Below are positions 11,930 through 22,700 of a DNA stretch of 64,000 nt, piece after piece (position 1 is the stretch's first letter; each line of letters begins with the position of its first letter). The notes under the pieces are model-generated. The model worked only from the letters and a program-made list of their open reading frames with translations, searched no databases and was not told the DNA's origin. The translations under genes were made by a program, and so were the position numbers. Source of the stretch: Acheta domesticus. Its lineage: Eukaryota > Arthropoda > Insecta > Orthoptera > Gryllidae. The DNA is taken from contig JAHLJT010009419.1 in the NCBI GenBank assembly GCA_031308135.1, positions 178,024,961 to 178,088,960 of the forward strand, written 5' to 3'.

Positions 11930-12660
11930 CCACCTCCCGGCGTTCGCGCCGCGGAGCCCGCGGGCCACAGGCGGCCCTTGTTTACCAACAGCCGTAACGC
12001 AGCTGTAAAGAGCAGCCCGCTTTACGGGTCCAATTACTCCACAAGCGAACGAGCCGCTAATTCCCGGGCCAGACAACGACGTTATTGGCCGTAAAAACCC
12101 CGTCTCTCCGCGCGCCCCATCCCAACCACACCCCCATATTCCCCGCCTCGCGGCCGCGGCGGCGGCGGCGGGGGCTCGCGAAGGAGGTGGGGGGTGGGGG
12201 GAGGAGAGGGGGGGAGGGATGGCGCGCCCACACGTCCCCGCCCACCGCCCACCGACGGCGGCGACGCGGCGTCTTCCTTTAAATGAAAAGCGGGCGGAGG
12301 TAATTTTCGAAATACCTCCGCGAGAAAAAGCTCCCGGGATCGTAATGGCCCATTTCTACTCCCTGGGGGAGGATTCACTCGCCACCAGCCGCCACAGCAG
12401 CAGCAGCAGGTGCCTTGCCCGAGAGGAAGACGTACGGAGTCGCGACGTAAAGGGCCGCCCGCCTTGTGATTATCCTCTTGATGGTGTTTATAGTTCAGGA
12501 AGTTCGGAGCTTTTCGTGCGCCGACTGGGGGGGGGGGGATATTGGTTTGCGGAAATAGCGAGTAAAGTGACAGTTGACGGGGGGAGATAGCGGGTTCTCG
12601 CGGGGACGAAAGAGTGGAAATGCGCATCCGCAAAGCACTGTCGAGAATCGTTTTCCCTTT
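11930..12660. promoter_or_regulatory. GC/CpG-rich island with palindromic motif
   Basis: About 700 bp of GC-rich DNA that is not simple repeat except in patches (CGG runs at 12154-12170, G run at 12528-12538). It contains a perfect 9-bp inverted repeat GCGGAGGTA (12294-12302) / TACCTCCGC (12313-12321) around a TTTTCGAAA core, and homeodomain-like caatta, ctaatt and taattt cores between 12030 and 12310. Open frames on both strands are Arg/Pro-rich low complexity. A regulatory island is plausible; target gene and strand are unknown. Confidence 0.4.
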
Positions 12661-13276
12661 AGTTTACGTTGCGAGTGTCGGATAATACCTCGGAACATAC
12701 CGCGGTTCTCTTACAATGGGAGTATTCCGCCCTTTTCTCCGGTGGTAAATGAACGTGCTCTGTGGTATAAATTAAGGGTTTTTGTTGGTGCGGGATAAAA
12801 GAGAATTATTTATTGTTAATTACGAAAATACTTAACTGTATATCATTCTATTTCTGACAAACAAATATAAACTGAAGAGTGAATGTAGATGAACTCTGAA
12901 GTTTCTGTCACGAAATATAAAATCTAATGAAACTTTTATGGAAAGTTAAATAGAGGAGCCGTCATAGCCTGTAACTTTTAAGTATATAAGTCGGGACATA
13001 TCTAACCTCTTCCATCATGTAGATAGATCAAAAACTAAGTACTTTTAAGTAGAAATTAATAAATAAGACGTTTATTCTGTGAAAACAATTCCAGGAACGT
13101 CGCTTAACTTATTGCGTAGATGTGAGTGCGAGTTAATACTTATTTCCTGTCGTACTGATTTGTTGTTAAGATTATAGTGATGCTCAGCATATTTCCAATG
13201 ACATTGCAAATGCGAACATTTATTTTATTACATAGCTACTAATAGATTTTGAATGCAATATATTATGTATTATTTC
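12661..13276. other. AT-rich noncoding stretch
   Basis: No gene or repeat is recognised. Confidence 0.5.
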
Positions 13277-13475
13277 AAAGCAAAGTTGCTGTAGCATTCA
13301 ACTCTAGTGATATGAGAATATTAGCAGTCTTGTTTTATGAACTTTTAATCTTTCATTTTAATATGCTTTTCATCTGCTATAATTGGATCTGAATTAATCT
13401 GAATTAACTGGTGAATATTTGCTTTGGGCTAATAACGCGCTTTTTTGTTACTTGATTTTCTTTTTAAAGATTAAA
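13277..13475 (+). repeat. direct duplication, copy 1
   Basis: About 190 bp repeated at 13714-13906, 436 bp downstream in the same orientation. The shared core gagaatattagcagtcttg is identical. Divergence is small and scattered with a few indels, suggesting an old local duplication or a dispersed repeat inserted twice. Confidence 0.85.
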
Positions 13476-13713
13476 AACGTTTTAAGATTTTCTTCAGATC
13501 CGCAGTTCGCTATTCGGGATCTAGCATAACACTATCCATTCCTGCGCCTGATGTCCAGTGCAGATTTTTTTTGCTTTTTTAAAGCTCGGTATGGAAAGCA
13601 AGAATTCACAGAAATAGAATGCGATGTCAATATCATAAAATGTGACTTCTTTTGATAAAGCGTATTTCTAATAAATGCACTCTGAATACAGAGTATAGCA
13701 GAGTATACAGAGC

Positions 13714-13906
13714 AAGGCAAAGGTTGTTGTAGCTCTCAACTCCCATGATACGAGAATATTAGCAGTCTTGTTTTATGAACTTTTAATCTTTCATTTTAAT
13801 ACGTTTCATCAGATATAATTAGATACTTCTGAATTAACTCGTGAATATTTTCTTTTGGCAAGTAACGCGCCTTTTTGTAACGTGATTTTCTTTTTAAAGA
13901 TTAAAC
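13714..13906 (+). repeat. direct duplication, copy 2
   Basis: Second copy of the 13277-13475 segment. Both copies end in the same tgattttctttttaaagatt word; sequence beyond that point differs, so the duplicated unit ends there. Confidence 0.85.
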
Positions 13907-13989
13907 ATACTCATAGGGATCTATCTGGGAAACGTACAACATTCCGAAGCCGTGACGAAATATCCCGTTTCATAGGACGCTAAAAACGG

Positions 13990-14445
13990 AGCGTCGAGCG
14001 CTTCCAGCAGTGGCATTCGCCCATCGCGGGGCGCCGTGGGTCGACTTGCAAGACATCGTTTACTCGCTCTAGTGTTGGTCGCCAGCGACCCATATCCGTC
14101 GTTTGCGCGTTGCGCCCCTCGTCGCGTGTTTGACGTCCGGCGGCAGAGGAAGAGCGCGGCGTCGGAGGAAGCACGAGGCTGCAGTTGCAGCGGAAGCGGC
14201 GGCGAAAACACCGGCCGGTCGCTCCCCGCCCGCCCCCCGCCGCCACCATCGCCCACGCCGCCCCTGCTGCCCGCCCCCGCCCCCGCCGCTCCCGCCCCCG
14301 CCCCCTCCGCCCCCCCGCCACCACTGCCCCTCCCATCCCCGCCGTCCCGGCCGCCCCGGCTTCCCCGGTCCGCCCCCGCGCCTGCACCCGCATCGAGAGG
14401 AGGCAGTGGTGCGGGCGGCATGACGCGACGACTCGCGCTGGGTGG
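13990..14445. promoter_or_regulatory. GC/CpG-rich island
   Basis: GC-rich DNA with a C-rich core of cccgcc words at 14225-14400. Long open frames on both strands are Pro/Arg- or Gly/Ala-rich compositional artefacts. The part at 13990-14200 is complex sequence rich in CpG. Immediately downstream lies SINE A (14470). A promoter-type island is possible. Confidence 0.4.
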
Positions 14446-14469
14446 AGTTGGCTCAGAGGCAGCAGTAAC

Positions 14470-14836
14470 TTTGCGGATTCGATGGTATAACGGTCAGCGT
14501 ATCGAGTTGTTGTATCCAAGATTGCGGGTTCAAACCCGATCGGAGCTGTGGATACTCAAGGGCGAAAAAATCTTCGTATACCTTCTTTCGGAAGGGAAGT
14601 AAATCCGGCTGTCCCATGTAGTAGATTTACTGCATGTAAAAGATCCTCAAGCCTAAAAGAAGTCTTTGAACTAATTGAAATCGCCTGTTTCGTCGCCCGA
14701 GATAATACCCTCTTTCTCCGCTAGACGATGAAAGCAGCGTAGGGAAATTTACGTGATTAGACGGAAGAGTAGACCTGATGGCCCGAGTCTTGCCACGTAA
14801 AATAAGGCATTAACTTAACTTAACCTCACCTCTGCA
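14470..14836 (+). mobile_element. SINE family A, tRNA-headed, TTAAC-repeat tail
   Basis: The 5' part resembles a tRNA: an A-box/D-arm-like TGGTATAACGGTCAGC at about 14483 and a B box GGGTTCAAACCC at about 14526-14537, about 44 nt apart, as in pol III internal promoters. A body of about 270 nt follows and the element ends in repeats of TTAAC (14812-14825). Length and layout are those of insect tRNA-derived SINEs mobilised by LINE machinery. Only one copy is in the window. Target duplications are not clear. The tRNA of origin cannot be named because the acceptor stem is degenerate. Confidence 0.75.
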
Positions 14837-15628
14837 GCAACTCTGCACGGGAGATCCTAGAGTGTGAGTCCCTTTAGGGGCGGATTTTCGACTCTAGCTA
14901 CATGACTCCCCGCAGGGGGGAATCGTGGTGACGGAGGTTGCCGCAATTTCTGGAGAAGAGTTGTAGACGACCATCCGACCCCAAGTTCCGCGGCGGCACT
15001 CACGTCGTTAGCTGTAAGGTGGAGGCAGTGAGTAGGCAATGCTAAGCTGCTGGTTGCGGGGCTCGCCCGGTAACCCATGAGTTGGATCCCTGGCGCGTCG
15101 ACCTTTGGGCAGGATTGGGTGAAGAAGATTCTCGGAATACTCTGGAATCCACAGAGACAGGTCCGGCGAGAACATGATACCATCCGTCAGCTAGTCCAAA
15201 ATCTGGCGATATTCACGTCAATAGCCTAAAAGTATAGGCAGTGAGGAGACGGGAAGGGGGCTCCGAGCCGCTCGAATCTTAGTTCGGGTGGTCCCTCGTT
15301 GGGCACTCTGCATTCGTCGTGACAGTGGCCAGATACTCTGAGGATACAGGAGACTAAGTTTCCGGTGCGCGTGAGTGGGCGCTTGTTTCGACTCCGGTAC
15401 TAGCCCAGGAATGCTTGCAGCTCTGAGCTGGCAGGGCGGGTCTACCCAGGCACTGAATGGGAGGTTGCCATGATAGGAATCTGCATTCCGGCGGGGGTCC
15501 AGATACCAGCCTGGCGGCGTACGTTTGCGTCGTCGGGGGTTCGGGTAAGAGCAAAAACTCAGAAACCAACCCCGGAGACTTGTTCCCCTGTTAGAACAAG
15601 TAGATGTGAAGGGTAGTAGCCCACGCAG
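14837..15628. other. moderately GC-rich block, possible LINE 5' leader
   Basis: Nearly 800 bp of balanced to GC-rich sequence without long simple repeats, bounded by SINE A upstream and SINE B body downstream. Open frames at 14857-15183 (-) and 15354-15569 (-) have no recognised domains. Because the family B 3' body follows directly, this may be the 5' part of the LINE whose 3' end family B shares, joined by an internal deletion. This is inference only. Confidence 0.3.
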
Positions 15629-16038
15629 GAGATAAGATTAGCTAAATGGCTAGGTCGAATTCAGCCGCTGTCTGGAGAAAAAAATCTAGCGGCCTGGTGA
15701 TTTTATCGTTAGTTTTCTATGATTTCCCAGATCAATACCAGGCGATTACCGGAAGAGTTCCGTAACGAACAGGCTACGAACCCCACGCAATCCATCCCTG
15801 TAAGCTCTTTGTTCCCTTCTCTCCCACATCACATGCACAAGAGATGTCGGGAGCTTAGAGATCGTCCCGGCTGAGACAGAGAAATGGGAAACACCACAAA
15901 CCCACATCTAGTTCGGTACCAGTTCTCACGTTCTAGCGCAGGAGGAACTCTGCACCTCCCATGATCCCTCTACTAACAGGACGAGCAGTAACTAACAGTT
16001 GACGCGCCCGGAAAAAAACAATTAATCTATCAATCAAT
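15629..16038 (+). mobile_element. SINE family B copy, body and tail
   Basis: Aligns to the body of the full copy at 38.6 kb: tcgaattcagccgctgtctg, aaatctagcggcc, the accaggcga word, the pyrimidine-rich middle, gtcgggagcttag, gttgacgcgcccgg and an AATC-like tail (16021-16037). The tRNA head is not seen directly upstream. Several substitutions relative to the 31.2 kb copy indicate an older insertion. Confidence 0.8.
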
Positions 16039-16281
16039 TATCGACGGCGAACTACGGCAGCAGCAATTGCTGCACTACCCGACACAGGGCCCGAGCTCTG
16101 TTGCGGAAAAAGTAAAGGAAATAATTGCTGTGACGATGGAAGCAAGGAGTAAACTGGCGCATACAGCAGCAGGTTAAAGGTGGAGCAAGTAGGGATGGAT
16201 GCAGTGAACGCTGTAATTTACGCGGAGGTGGCGGTAGCGGCAGCAGAAAAAGTGACAGTGATGGTAGGGCTGCAGATAAGT

Positions 16282-16341
16282 TTGTGTTGTGTGTGTGTGT
16301 GTGTATGTGTGTGTGTGTTGTGTGTGTGTGTGTGTGTGTGT
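16282..16341. repeat. (GT)n microsatellite
   Basis: About 60 bp of GT repeats with two short interruptions. Confidence 0.97.
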
Positions 16342-18050
16342 AGACCATGGCTGAGGAGGTTGGTTGTGTAAACGGAATGGACCTTAGGGTGAAATTGAAT
16401 CGAAGTTTGAAGAGCTCGAAACAAGATCGGCCATGAACATCTTTAAGATTCCAAGGAGACTCCTGTGTTTCGAAATCGTCGTCAGGGTTGCCACACCATA
16501 ATAGGGAGAGGAACTACAACGAATATACAATATGAAGCGTATAAAATGTTCTTGTGTTTATCGTGTTTCCTGTACTATACAGAGAATAGAGAAACTAATG
16601 ATCTGTAGCATTACATGATTGGTCAACAATGTCGCAATTAACGTTGGCACGTGAAGCCCTTAAAAATCTGATGACACAAATGATGCCAGTTGCAAGAACA
16701 GGGTTGATGACTTGAGATTATTTGGCGGAAATGATGAAAGGAATGTAGCACTAAAACTTCTGGAGTAAGAGTTTGAGAAATAGCACCAAGTAAATTGTAG
16801 TTTCCATTTGCGTCACAAGATGTGACCAGCTAAGCAATGTAACTTCTCTGTAAGAACCGTTATATTGACATTAGAAAATTCATATTCAAATCGATGGCAT
16901 AAGAGTTGCTGGTTAAGAGAGCAATGTCAAACGTTCGAAACTATGAATATTCAACTCACAATTGTGGCAATCACTTTCAAAGGGGTAAATCAATGCGCTT
17001 CATGTCGACCATTTTCATTTCAACACTTGCTTTAAAATTACATCTTCATGGACACATTGTCACGAGTTTGGAAATAATCATGAGTAAGGTATTCAATATG
17101 AGATCAAATTAAAATAAATGTCTAAAATATACATTATAATGACTGTTTTATAAGTAAACGAAACGAACAGAAAGAACAGGTCAGTAGAGGCAAAGAAATT
17201 TTCGTGTGTGAACATTTCAAGGACCAAAACTAGTCTCAGGTTTCTAAGGCTTCTCCAGATCTGCCTTTAGCTTGCTTCAGAGCACTGAGAATGACGATAA
17301 TGATGACCAATGTGGAGGACCAGCCATTGGCGCAATTTCCATTTTTCATAGTTTTGGCAAAAATTAAGAATTTTTCGCATTCCATTCCTCATTAATACAT
17401 TTTTATGTTATGAAATGACTTGTTTTCAAAATCCACTGAATATAATGAATTTATTGACTTTGTAATCGCGAATTACAACAGTCCAGATACAATTTCAAGT
17501 AAGACCGTAACAAAAATAAAATTTAAATAATCGAAAATATAAAATTTAGTTATTCAAAATGTGCAGTCATTTTAAAATGTTTGTGTGTAATAATTTTAAA
17601 ATGATAAAATGTGTGTGTAATATGTTTTGCAAAAAATTAAAAACACTCCTTAACAAACCTTCCACTCCTTATTTTAAATACTGGAAAATAAAAGTAAACG
17701 AGTTAATGACCACAGCACCGGAATTGTTGACTTTTACGTTTCAGTAAAAAGCCAAAATTTTTCTAAAATGTATGCACCTAGACAATAATATATATAGCGA
17801 CAACAAAAGACGGATAGGCTAATGAACCAATCCGCTTATCATTACCCTAAATTTAAAAATGTAGCTATACTCTATGCACATTATTTTATTATGGATTTAT
17901 AAAATTTACGGAAATAAAATATTTTATTACATAGGGTTACGATCCCTTTCAAAATTTTTAAGAGGGCCAGGACCCCCTGCCCCCTCCGTCACTTCTGCGC
18001 TCACTTAGGTTACAAATATTATTAGATAACTACGTAATACATCTGCAACA
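16342..18050. other. AT-rich noncoding stretch
   Basis: No gene, RNA gene or transposon similarity is recognised. At 17560-17640 short attttaaaatg/gtgtgtaat words recur. Confidence 0.5.
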
Positions 18051-18445
18051 GACTCATCGGATCTATCCCATTTGGCGACGAGGGTGGCGATAAATGCAAC
18101 GGAGAATTCAACGCCGCAAGAAATATCTATGAAGAGGGCGAGCAGCAGCCGCTCCCAGCAGGCGGGTGTCGCTTGAGCGGCAAACAAGAGCGCTCGTTTG
18201 GAGTAGCTCCGCTGCGCGCGCTGCCGTCGTCGTCGACAAGCAAAAAGGGCGAGGGCCGCCGCCGCTGTGGGAACGTTCCCGAAAATATTTGCGATGGCCC
18301 GGCCGCGCCGTGTTTGTGGGCGCCCGTAGCGACGCGCCGTTGTTGCTGCTGCCACCGCTGCCTCTGCCGCTCTAATGAAATTTGCCGGAGCGACTTCCAA
18401 GAGCGCCGTAAATCCTGTTTCTTGCTAGGCACAGTTACAGTCGGC
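18051..18445. promoter_or_regulatory. GC-rich island with heat-shock-element match
   Basis: Complex GC-rich sequence. At 18270-18285 GGAACGTTCCCGAAAA gives three alternating units nGAAnnTTCnnGAAn, the consensus trimer of a heat shock element. Such a match is expected about once by chance in a window this size, so function is uncertain. Open frames on both strands are short and Arg/Ala-rich and are not called as genes. Confidence 0.35.
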
Positions 18446-18540
18446 GTTACGAAGCCTGGTAATGCTTTTTATTCCCACTCGTTTTCTAGATGAATTAGGC
18501 GTGGATTGCTCAATTAGGAACGATCATGTTGATAACCACA

Positions 18541-18612
18541 TTCCCACTAATAATAATAATAATAATAATAGTTATTATTATAATAACTATAATTTAAACT
18601 AATAATTTTAAT
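18541..18612. repeat. (TAA)n microsatellite and AT palindrome
   Basis: A TAA run at about 18548-18570 continues into an AT-only palindromic stretch around gttattattataataac. Confidence 0.9.
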
Positions 18613-18769
18613 AATAATTATTTAAATTTAATTGGACTTGTGCTCTTATATGTAAATTTGATTTCATTTGTGTTGTGATGAAACAAAACAAAGTGTAAAC
18701 TGTTCTGTAATACGTCTTGAATCCTCATTCCGATGTATTATTCCATGTCCAACATTGTTGAGAAAGTTA

Positions 18770-18811
<42 letters not shown>
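18770..18811. repeat. (TAA)n microsatellite
   Basis: About 13 TAA units directly upstream of the LINE fragment that starts near 18830; a similar run follows the LINE at 19529. Confidence 0.95.
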
Positions 18812-18829
18812 GAGGGGAATATATAAATG

Positions 18830-19528
18830 ATAAAGCGGTTCTCAAAATTTCCCAAGATGATAAATTCCGCATTTGCCAGGAGCAAGTAGAAACCATTGAT
18901 CATATTGTCTCAGCTTGTCCAATCCTAGCAAAGACCGAATACCTGAAATGACATGACAGGGTGTGTAGCTACCTCCACTGACAGATCTGTACCGCCCTCG
19001 AAGTTCCAAACACATGCCCCAAGTGGTACGAACACTCACTATAACCGGCGACGTCTGTTGGATTGTGTACAATATTGTATGACAAATCCAAACTGATCGC
19101 ACGAAAGCGGCAAACAAACCGGATATAGTTATCCAGGATTTGGAGAAGAAATCGTGTCCACTTGTGGATGTTGCTGTACCTTGCGATCAAAACGTCGTTA
19201 CCAAGGAGGCAGAGAAACGTCTTAAATACAAGAGTTTGGAAATCGAGATCAGCCGAATGTGGGGCGTAAAAGCACAGGTCGTCTCGATAGTTATCCGAGC
19301 TCTGGGATTTGTTCCGCATAACTTGTGTAAATCTTGGCTACACTCCCAAGTAATGGAAAAGACTGGTAAGTTTAAGAAATTGCTTTATTTGGAACAGCCC
19401 ACATTTTGCGTAAGGTATTTTAGAGACACTGATAGTCACCGGATCTGCTCCTTAGGTAGCTGGTTGCAACCTGGAGTAGATTTTATATTCAGCCGACTCA
19501 TAACATATTTAGTCGTGATGTAATGGAA
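18830..19528 (+). mobile_element. decayed LINE with restriction-like endonuclease, C-terminal part
   Basis: From about 18836 the frame reads ...FRICQEQVETIDHIVSACP ILAKTEYLK: the CCHC-type zinc knuckle that precedes the endonuclease. After two stops and a frameshift the frame at 19107-19373 reads KPDIVIQDLEKKSC, PLVDVAVP and TKEAEKRLKYKSLEIEISRM: the PD...D catalytic core of the restriction-like endonuclease of R2/R4/NeSL/Hero-type LINEs. The first cysteine pair of the knuckle looks damaged. The C-terminal tail (KKLLYLEQPTFCVRYF) is still visible. The 5' end is truncated, the 3' end runs into an AAT repeat. The copy is dead. The clade is not assigned. Confidence 0.8.
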
Positions 19529-19566
19529 AAATAATAATAATAATAATAATAATAACAATAATAATA
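19529..19566. repeat. (AAT)n tail or microsatellite
   Basis: AAT repeats directly after the LINE 3' untranslated part; probably the tail of that insertion, since many such LINEs end in short tandem repeats. Confidence 0.85.
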
Positions 19567-20330
19567 GAAATAATGGTTAATTTATTAGAAATGGTAAATT
19601 TGCAAGTTTGTAGTCAAGCGTTTAGCGTTCTACACTGGAGTGCCTTGCTAAATAGCATGCGCACCATTCGCGAGGAAAACAAATAACACTGTTTTGAAAG
19701 TTTTGTTTTATGATGACACTAGAATAAGCGCGAAGAATGTAGAATGAAGAAGCACTGTAGTATAAGTTCCAGTTCAAAGTTAACAGCTGAATGATGACCC
19801 TTTATCAATCTGCACTGCACAACAACATGGCGTTCTTGTCCTTAAACTTCTCGTCGCCGCTTATCACAAAAAGAAACTCAAAGATGTCAAAATCAGAAAT
19901 TTGTTTCCTATCTTGTTTATTAATACCAAACGATTCTTACGATTCTTAAAACTGTCAAGGAATCGTTCTTCGCTTGACGCGGACATTATGTACAACTAGA
20001 CATTATGTTGACAAAACATTGAGCATATTTCAAATTATTGGCGTTTGATTTAGAATCACTGGGCTTATGAATTAAATTTCTGTAGGAGAGAAGCTATGAA
20101 TTCTTGGATGGATACTGTTGTTATGGTAACTGTTTTCCTTCTTTGTGGTTTAATAAATTACAATGAAGCAATAAGAATTAAAGGATTTCGTCTCAAAACC
20201 TTGACAATCTTCTAGATAGTCAGGATTATCCATGGATTGAAGTTTGATTGTTAATCACTAAGTAAACTTTTCATTTTTCTGTGGGGATTACAACTTAATA
20301 GAGATAAATCATTTTCTGTCATCCAGAGAA
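19567..20330. other. noncoding stretch
   Basis: No gene or element is recognised. Confidence 0.5.
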
Positions 20331-20502
20331 CGTGCATGCCCATTATATGAAATTTGGCCCCGAGGTTTAACTTCCCCACGTCTCGAATTCCCAGCCCCGT
20401 ACATCTCTCTGATTTTCAACTCGTATATTATCCATGCGTAAAGGACCCATCCATTTTTCATGAAACGCTGTGTTTGGAAACCCCCGGGAAACCGTATCAC
20501 AT

Positions 20503-20520
20503 ATTGTTCTCGGGAACAAT
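20503..20520. promoter_or_regulatory. 18-bp palindromic site, copy 1
   Basis: ATTGTTCTCGGGAACAAT: inverted ATTGTTC/GAACAAT half-sites. ATTGTT/AACAAT is the core recognised by SOX-type HMG proteins, so a facing SOX pair is one reading. A variant with 16 of 18 matches lies at 20778-20795. Confidence 0.35.
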
Positions 20521-20777
20521 GGCAAGCTATATAAACTCCAAACCGCGTCATGTCGTCTTTCATTCCTCAGGCATGATGTAGCGGCTGACATTGTCGCTAA
20601 TCATGATGAAACACACTGAACAACGAGTTCGTTAGTTTTACTGCAAAATTTGATCGTGTATTATTCCTTTTTCTTCGTGTTTACTTTGGTTGTAGAGTCC
20701 CTTGCGATGTCTAAATTTCCATGAAGGCACTCTTGACAGTTGCGTATGAAACATTTCTCTGCAGTGGCCTACGTTGG

Positions 20778-20795
20778 ATTGTTCGCGGAAACAAT
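20778..20795. promoter_or_regulatory. 18-bp palindromic site, copy 2
   Basis: ATTGTTCGCGGAAACAAT, differing from copy 1 at two central positions. The two sites are 275 bp apart in a segment (20340-20960) of higher GC than its surroundings, which would suit a cis-regulatory module. Confidence 0.35.
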
Positions 20796-20960
20796 AGTTT
20801 CAGGCGATGCCAATAGTTGGGAGAACAGCGACGTCGAGCATGCCTTTTGAGTTTGTCAGACTGTAAGAAAAAGTCAGTAGCGATGCGTCAACGGTTACTG
20901 CTCCCCGAACCGAAGTGCGACAGGCATTTCCGAAGGTATCTTAACCGGTAGGTGCGCCTT

Positions 20961-22489
20961 CGTAGCCAATTTTATTGGAATTCCATGCGGGTTTTTCAAT
21001 GTTCGTAAAGCATGAAGCTAACGCTGTTGTCGCATGGCATTTCGTTTTCGATTCACGGTGGAATCTATTAATTTTATCCACTTTTGAGAAGATGTAAGTT
21101 CACTTTCATGTTTCGAAAATTATTTGATTTAGAGTTAAGACACCGTGGTCACTCATTTATTGCACAATAGACATAATAGTTTGGAGACTTTGGACTTGTA
21201 TGGCGGTCAAGTTTGATTTTTAGTTTTCATTAGTTAATAATGATTTAACAAAAGAAATAAAACCCAAATTTGATGAAAAAATTTCAGAACTGTAAAGAAC
21301 ATTCAAAAAGCAATAAAATAGTGTGATCGTGAATCTTTGCGTGTTTGCATCTGAAATATAATACTATGTAAATTATTCCTGTTCGTTTCAAATCATTAAA
21401 TTAACATGAAATAATTGATAACTAAATTTATTGTTTTATATTCCCTTCATATAATCCTTCAGGTTTACTCGTGCATTTGTCTTCAGTGAATTTAGCCAAA
21501 TCATCCTCATCATGATCCAATGAACACTTAATCTTCAACAATTACTGGCAATTTTAAAACCTTTTCAATTATTGAAATTCAACGAGATACGTCATCCCTG
21601 AACGTCTTGTTGCTTTTCGCCGTTCGTGCCTCCCTTCCAAATATCTCTTACTGTATTACCTGTACTTCTTCGTTATGTTTTAATTTCTTTGACACCCTGT
21701 CAATGAGCTGATAAAGCAACGTTTTTCTGAAAATGAGTTAAGTATACTACTGGATTCACCTAATCATTCTCTAAGTCGGTGTATATTCAGATAAATTTAA
21801 TTCTTTCTGGCTACAACGTCGCAGGGACATTTAACAATACCATAAACCCTTATGATGTGAGTCGAATTGTCTGTAACGATGTAACAATATTTGAGGTCAT
21901 TGATAACATAAAATAAGTTGAGTTGTCTCATTATTCACTCCGAAAATTAGTTAAAATAATCAAAGGTTATTAAGGTTGATTGCTCTACGGTAAAATGTAG
22001 TTAACGAGTGGTTAGCTTATTCACAGAGATCGAAGACATATGCCCTAAAAATTCGAAATCCATATTATCACAGTGTTACTAAATTACCGTGTTTTTATGT
22101 CTCATTTTTTTGAAAACCAGTCCTCTATCTGCCGTACAGTATTTCAGAAGAATTTAATTTACCGAAAATACTGATGCATTCAAATCTTTGAACATTCTGG
22201 CAACCAACATATACTTCGACGATGTTTCGCGGTACAATGGTTCAGATTATAGTGTCAGGTCTGCGAAATTAAGTGTACCTGAAATCTAAATATTGTAGTT
22301 CAGAACAACTTAATGCTAACTCTGATAAAATTTGAACACTTCGAAATTAGTTTCCTTTTCCAAACATTAAAATTTGAAAGGGGAAAACTCTTATCGGCGA
22401 GTATCACCATGGACGTTACCGCTTCTGTTGAATTACCAATTTGCCTTGATGTCGCAAAGGAAAAGTACGAAGATTCAAGAGGGACGTCG
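20961..22489. other. AT-rich noncoding stretch
   Basis: No gene or element is recognised. Confidence 0.5.
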
Positions 22490-22700
22490 ATGTGAGCGAG
22501 ATGCGTCTGAATTATCTCCGCCGCTGTCTGCCGTCGCCGCTGAATCGGATGTGACGAAAGAAACGCCGACAGAGGGTGACAGCGCCCTCTTTGATCGCTT
22601 CTTTGAACCGAGGCGATGCCTTCTTTGGAAACCTGGCAGCGGGGTGGCTCGCCATTCTCCGGCCCACAATGTGATGACGTCCACAAAATTGAGACAGCAG
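22490..22700. promoter_or_regulatory. GC-rich block with candidate factor sites
   Basis: A 200-bp GC-rich block in AT-rich DNA. It carries ctttgatc (TCF-like) and an imperfect palindrome AGAGGG...GCCCTCT at about 22570-22590; its minus strand reads AGAGGGCGCTGTC, similar to the CTCF core. The open frames on both strands are not convincing. Function is speculative. Confidence 0.25.

Noticed and set aside
18270..18285. Heat shock element as evidence for a heat-shock gene
   Set aside because: A three-unit match is expected about once by chance in a window this size, and no gene is nearby.
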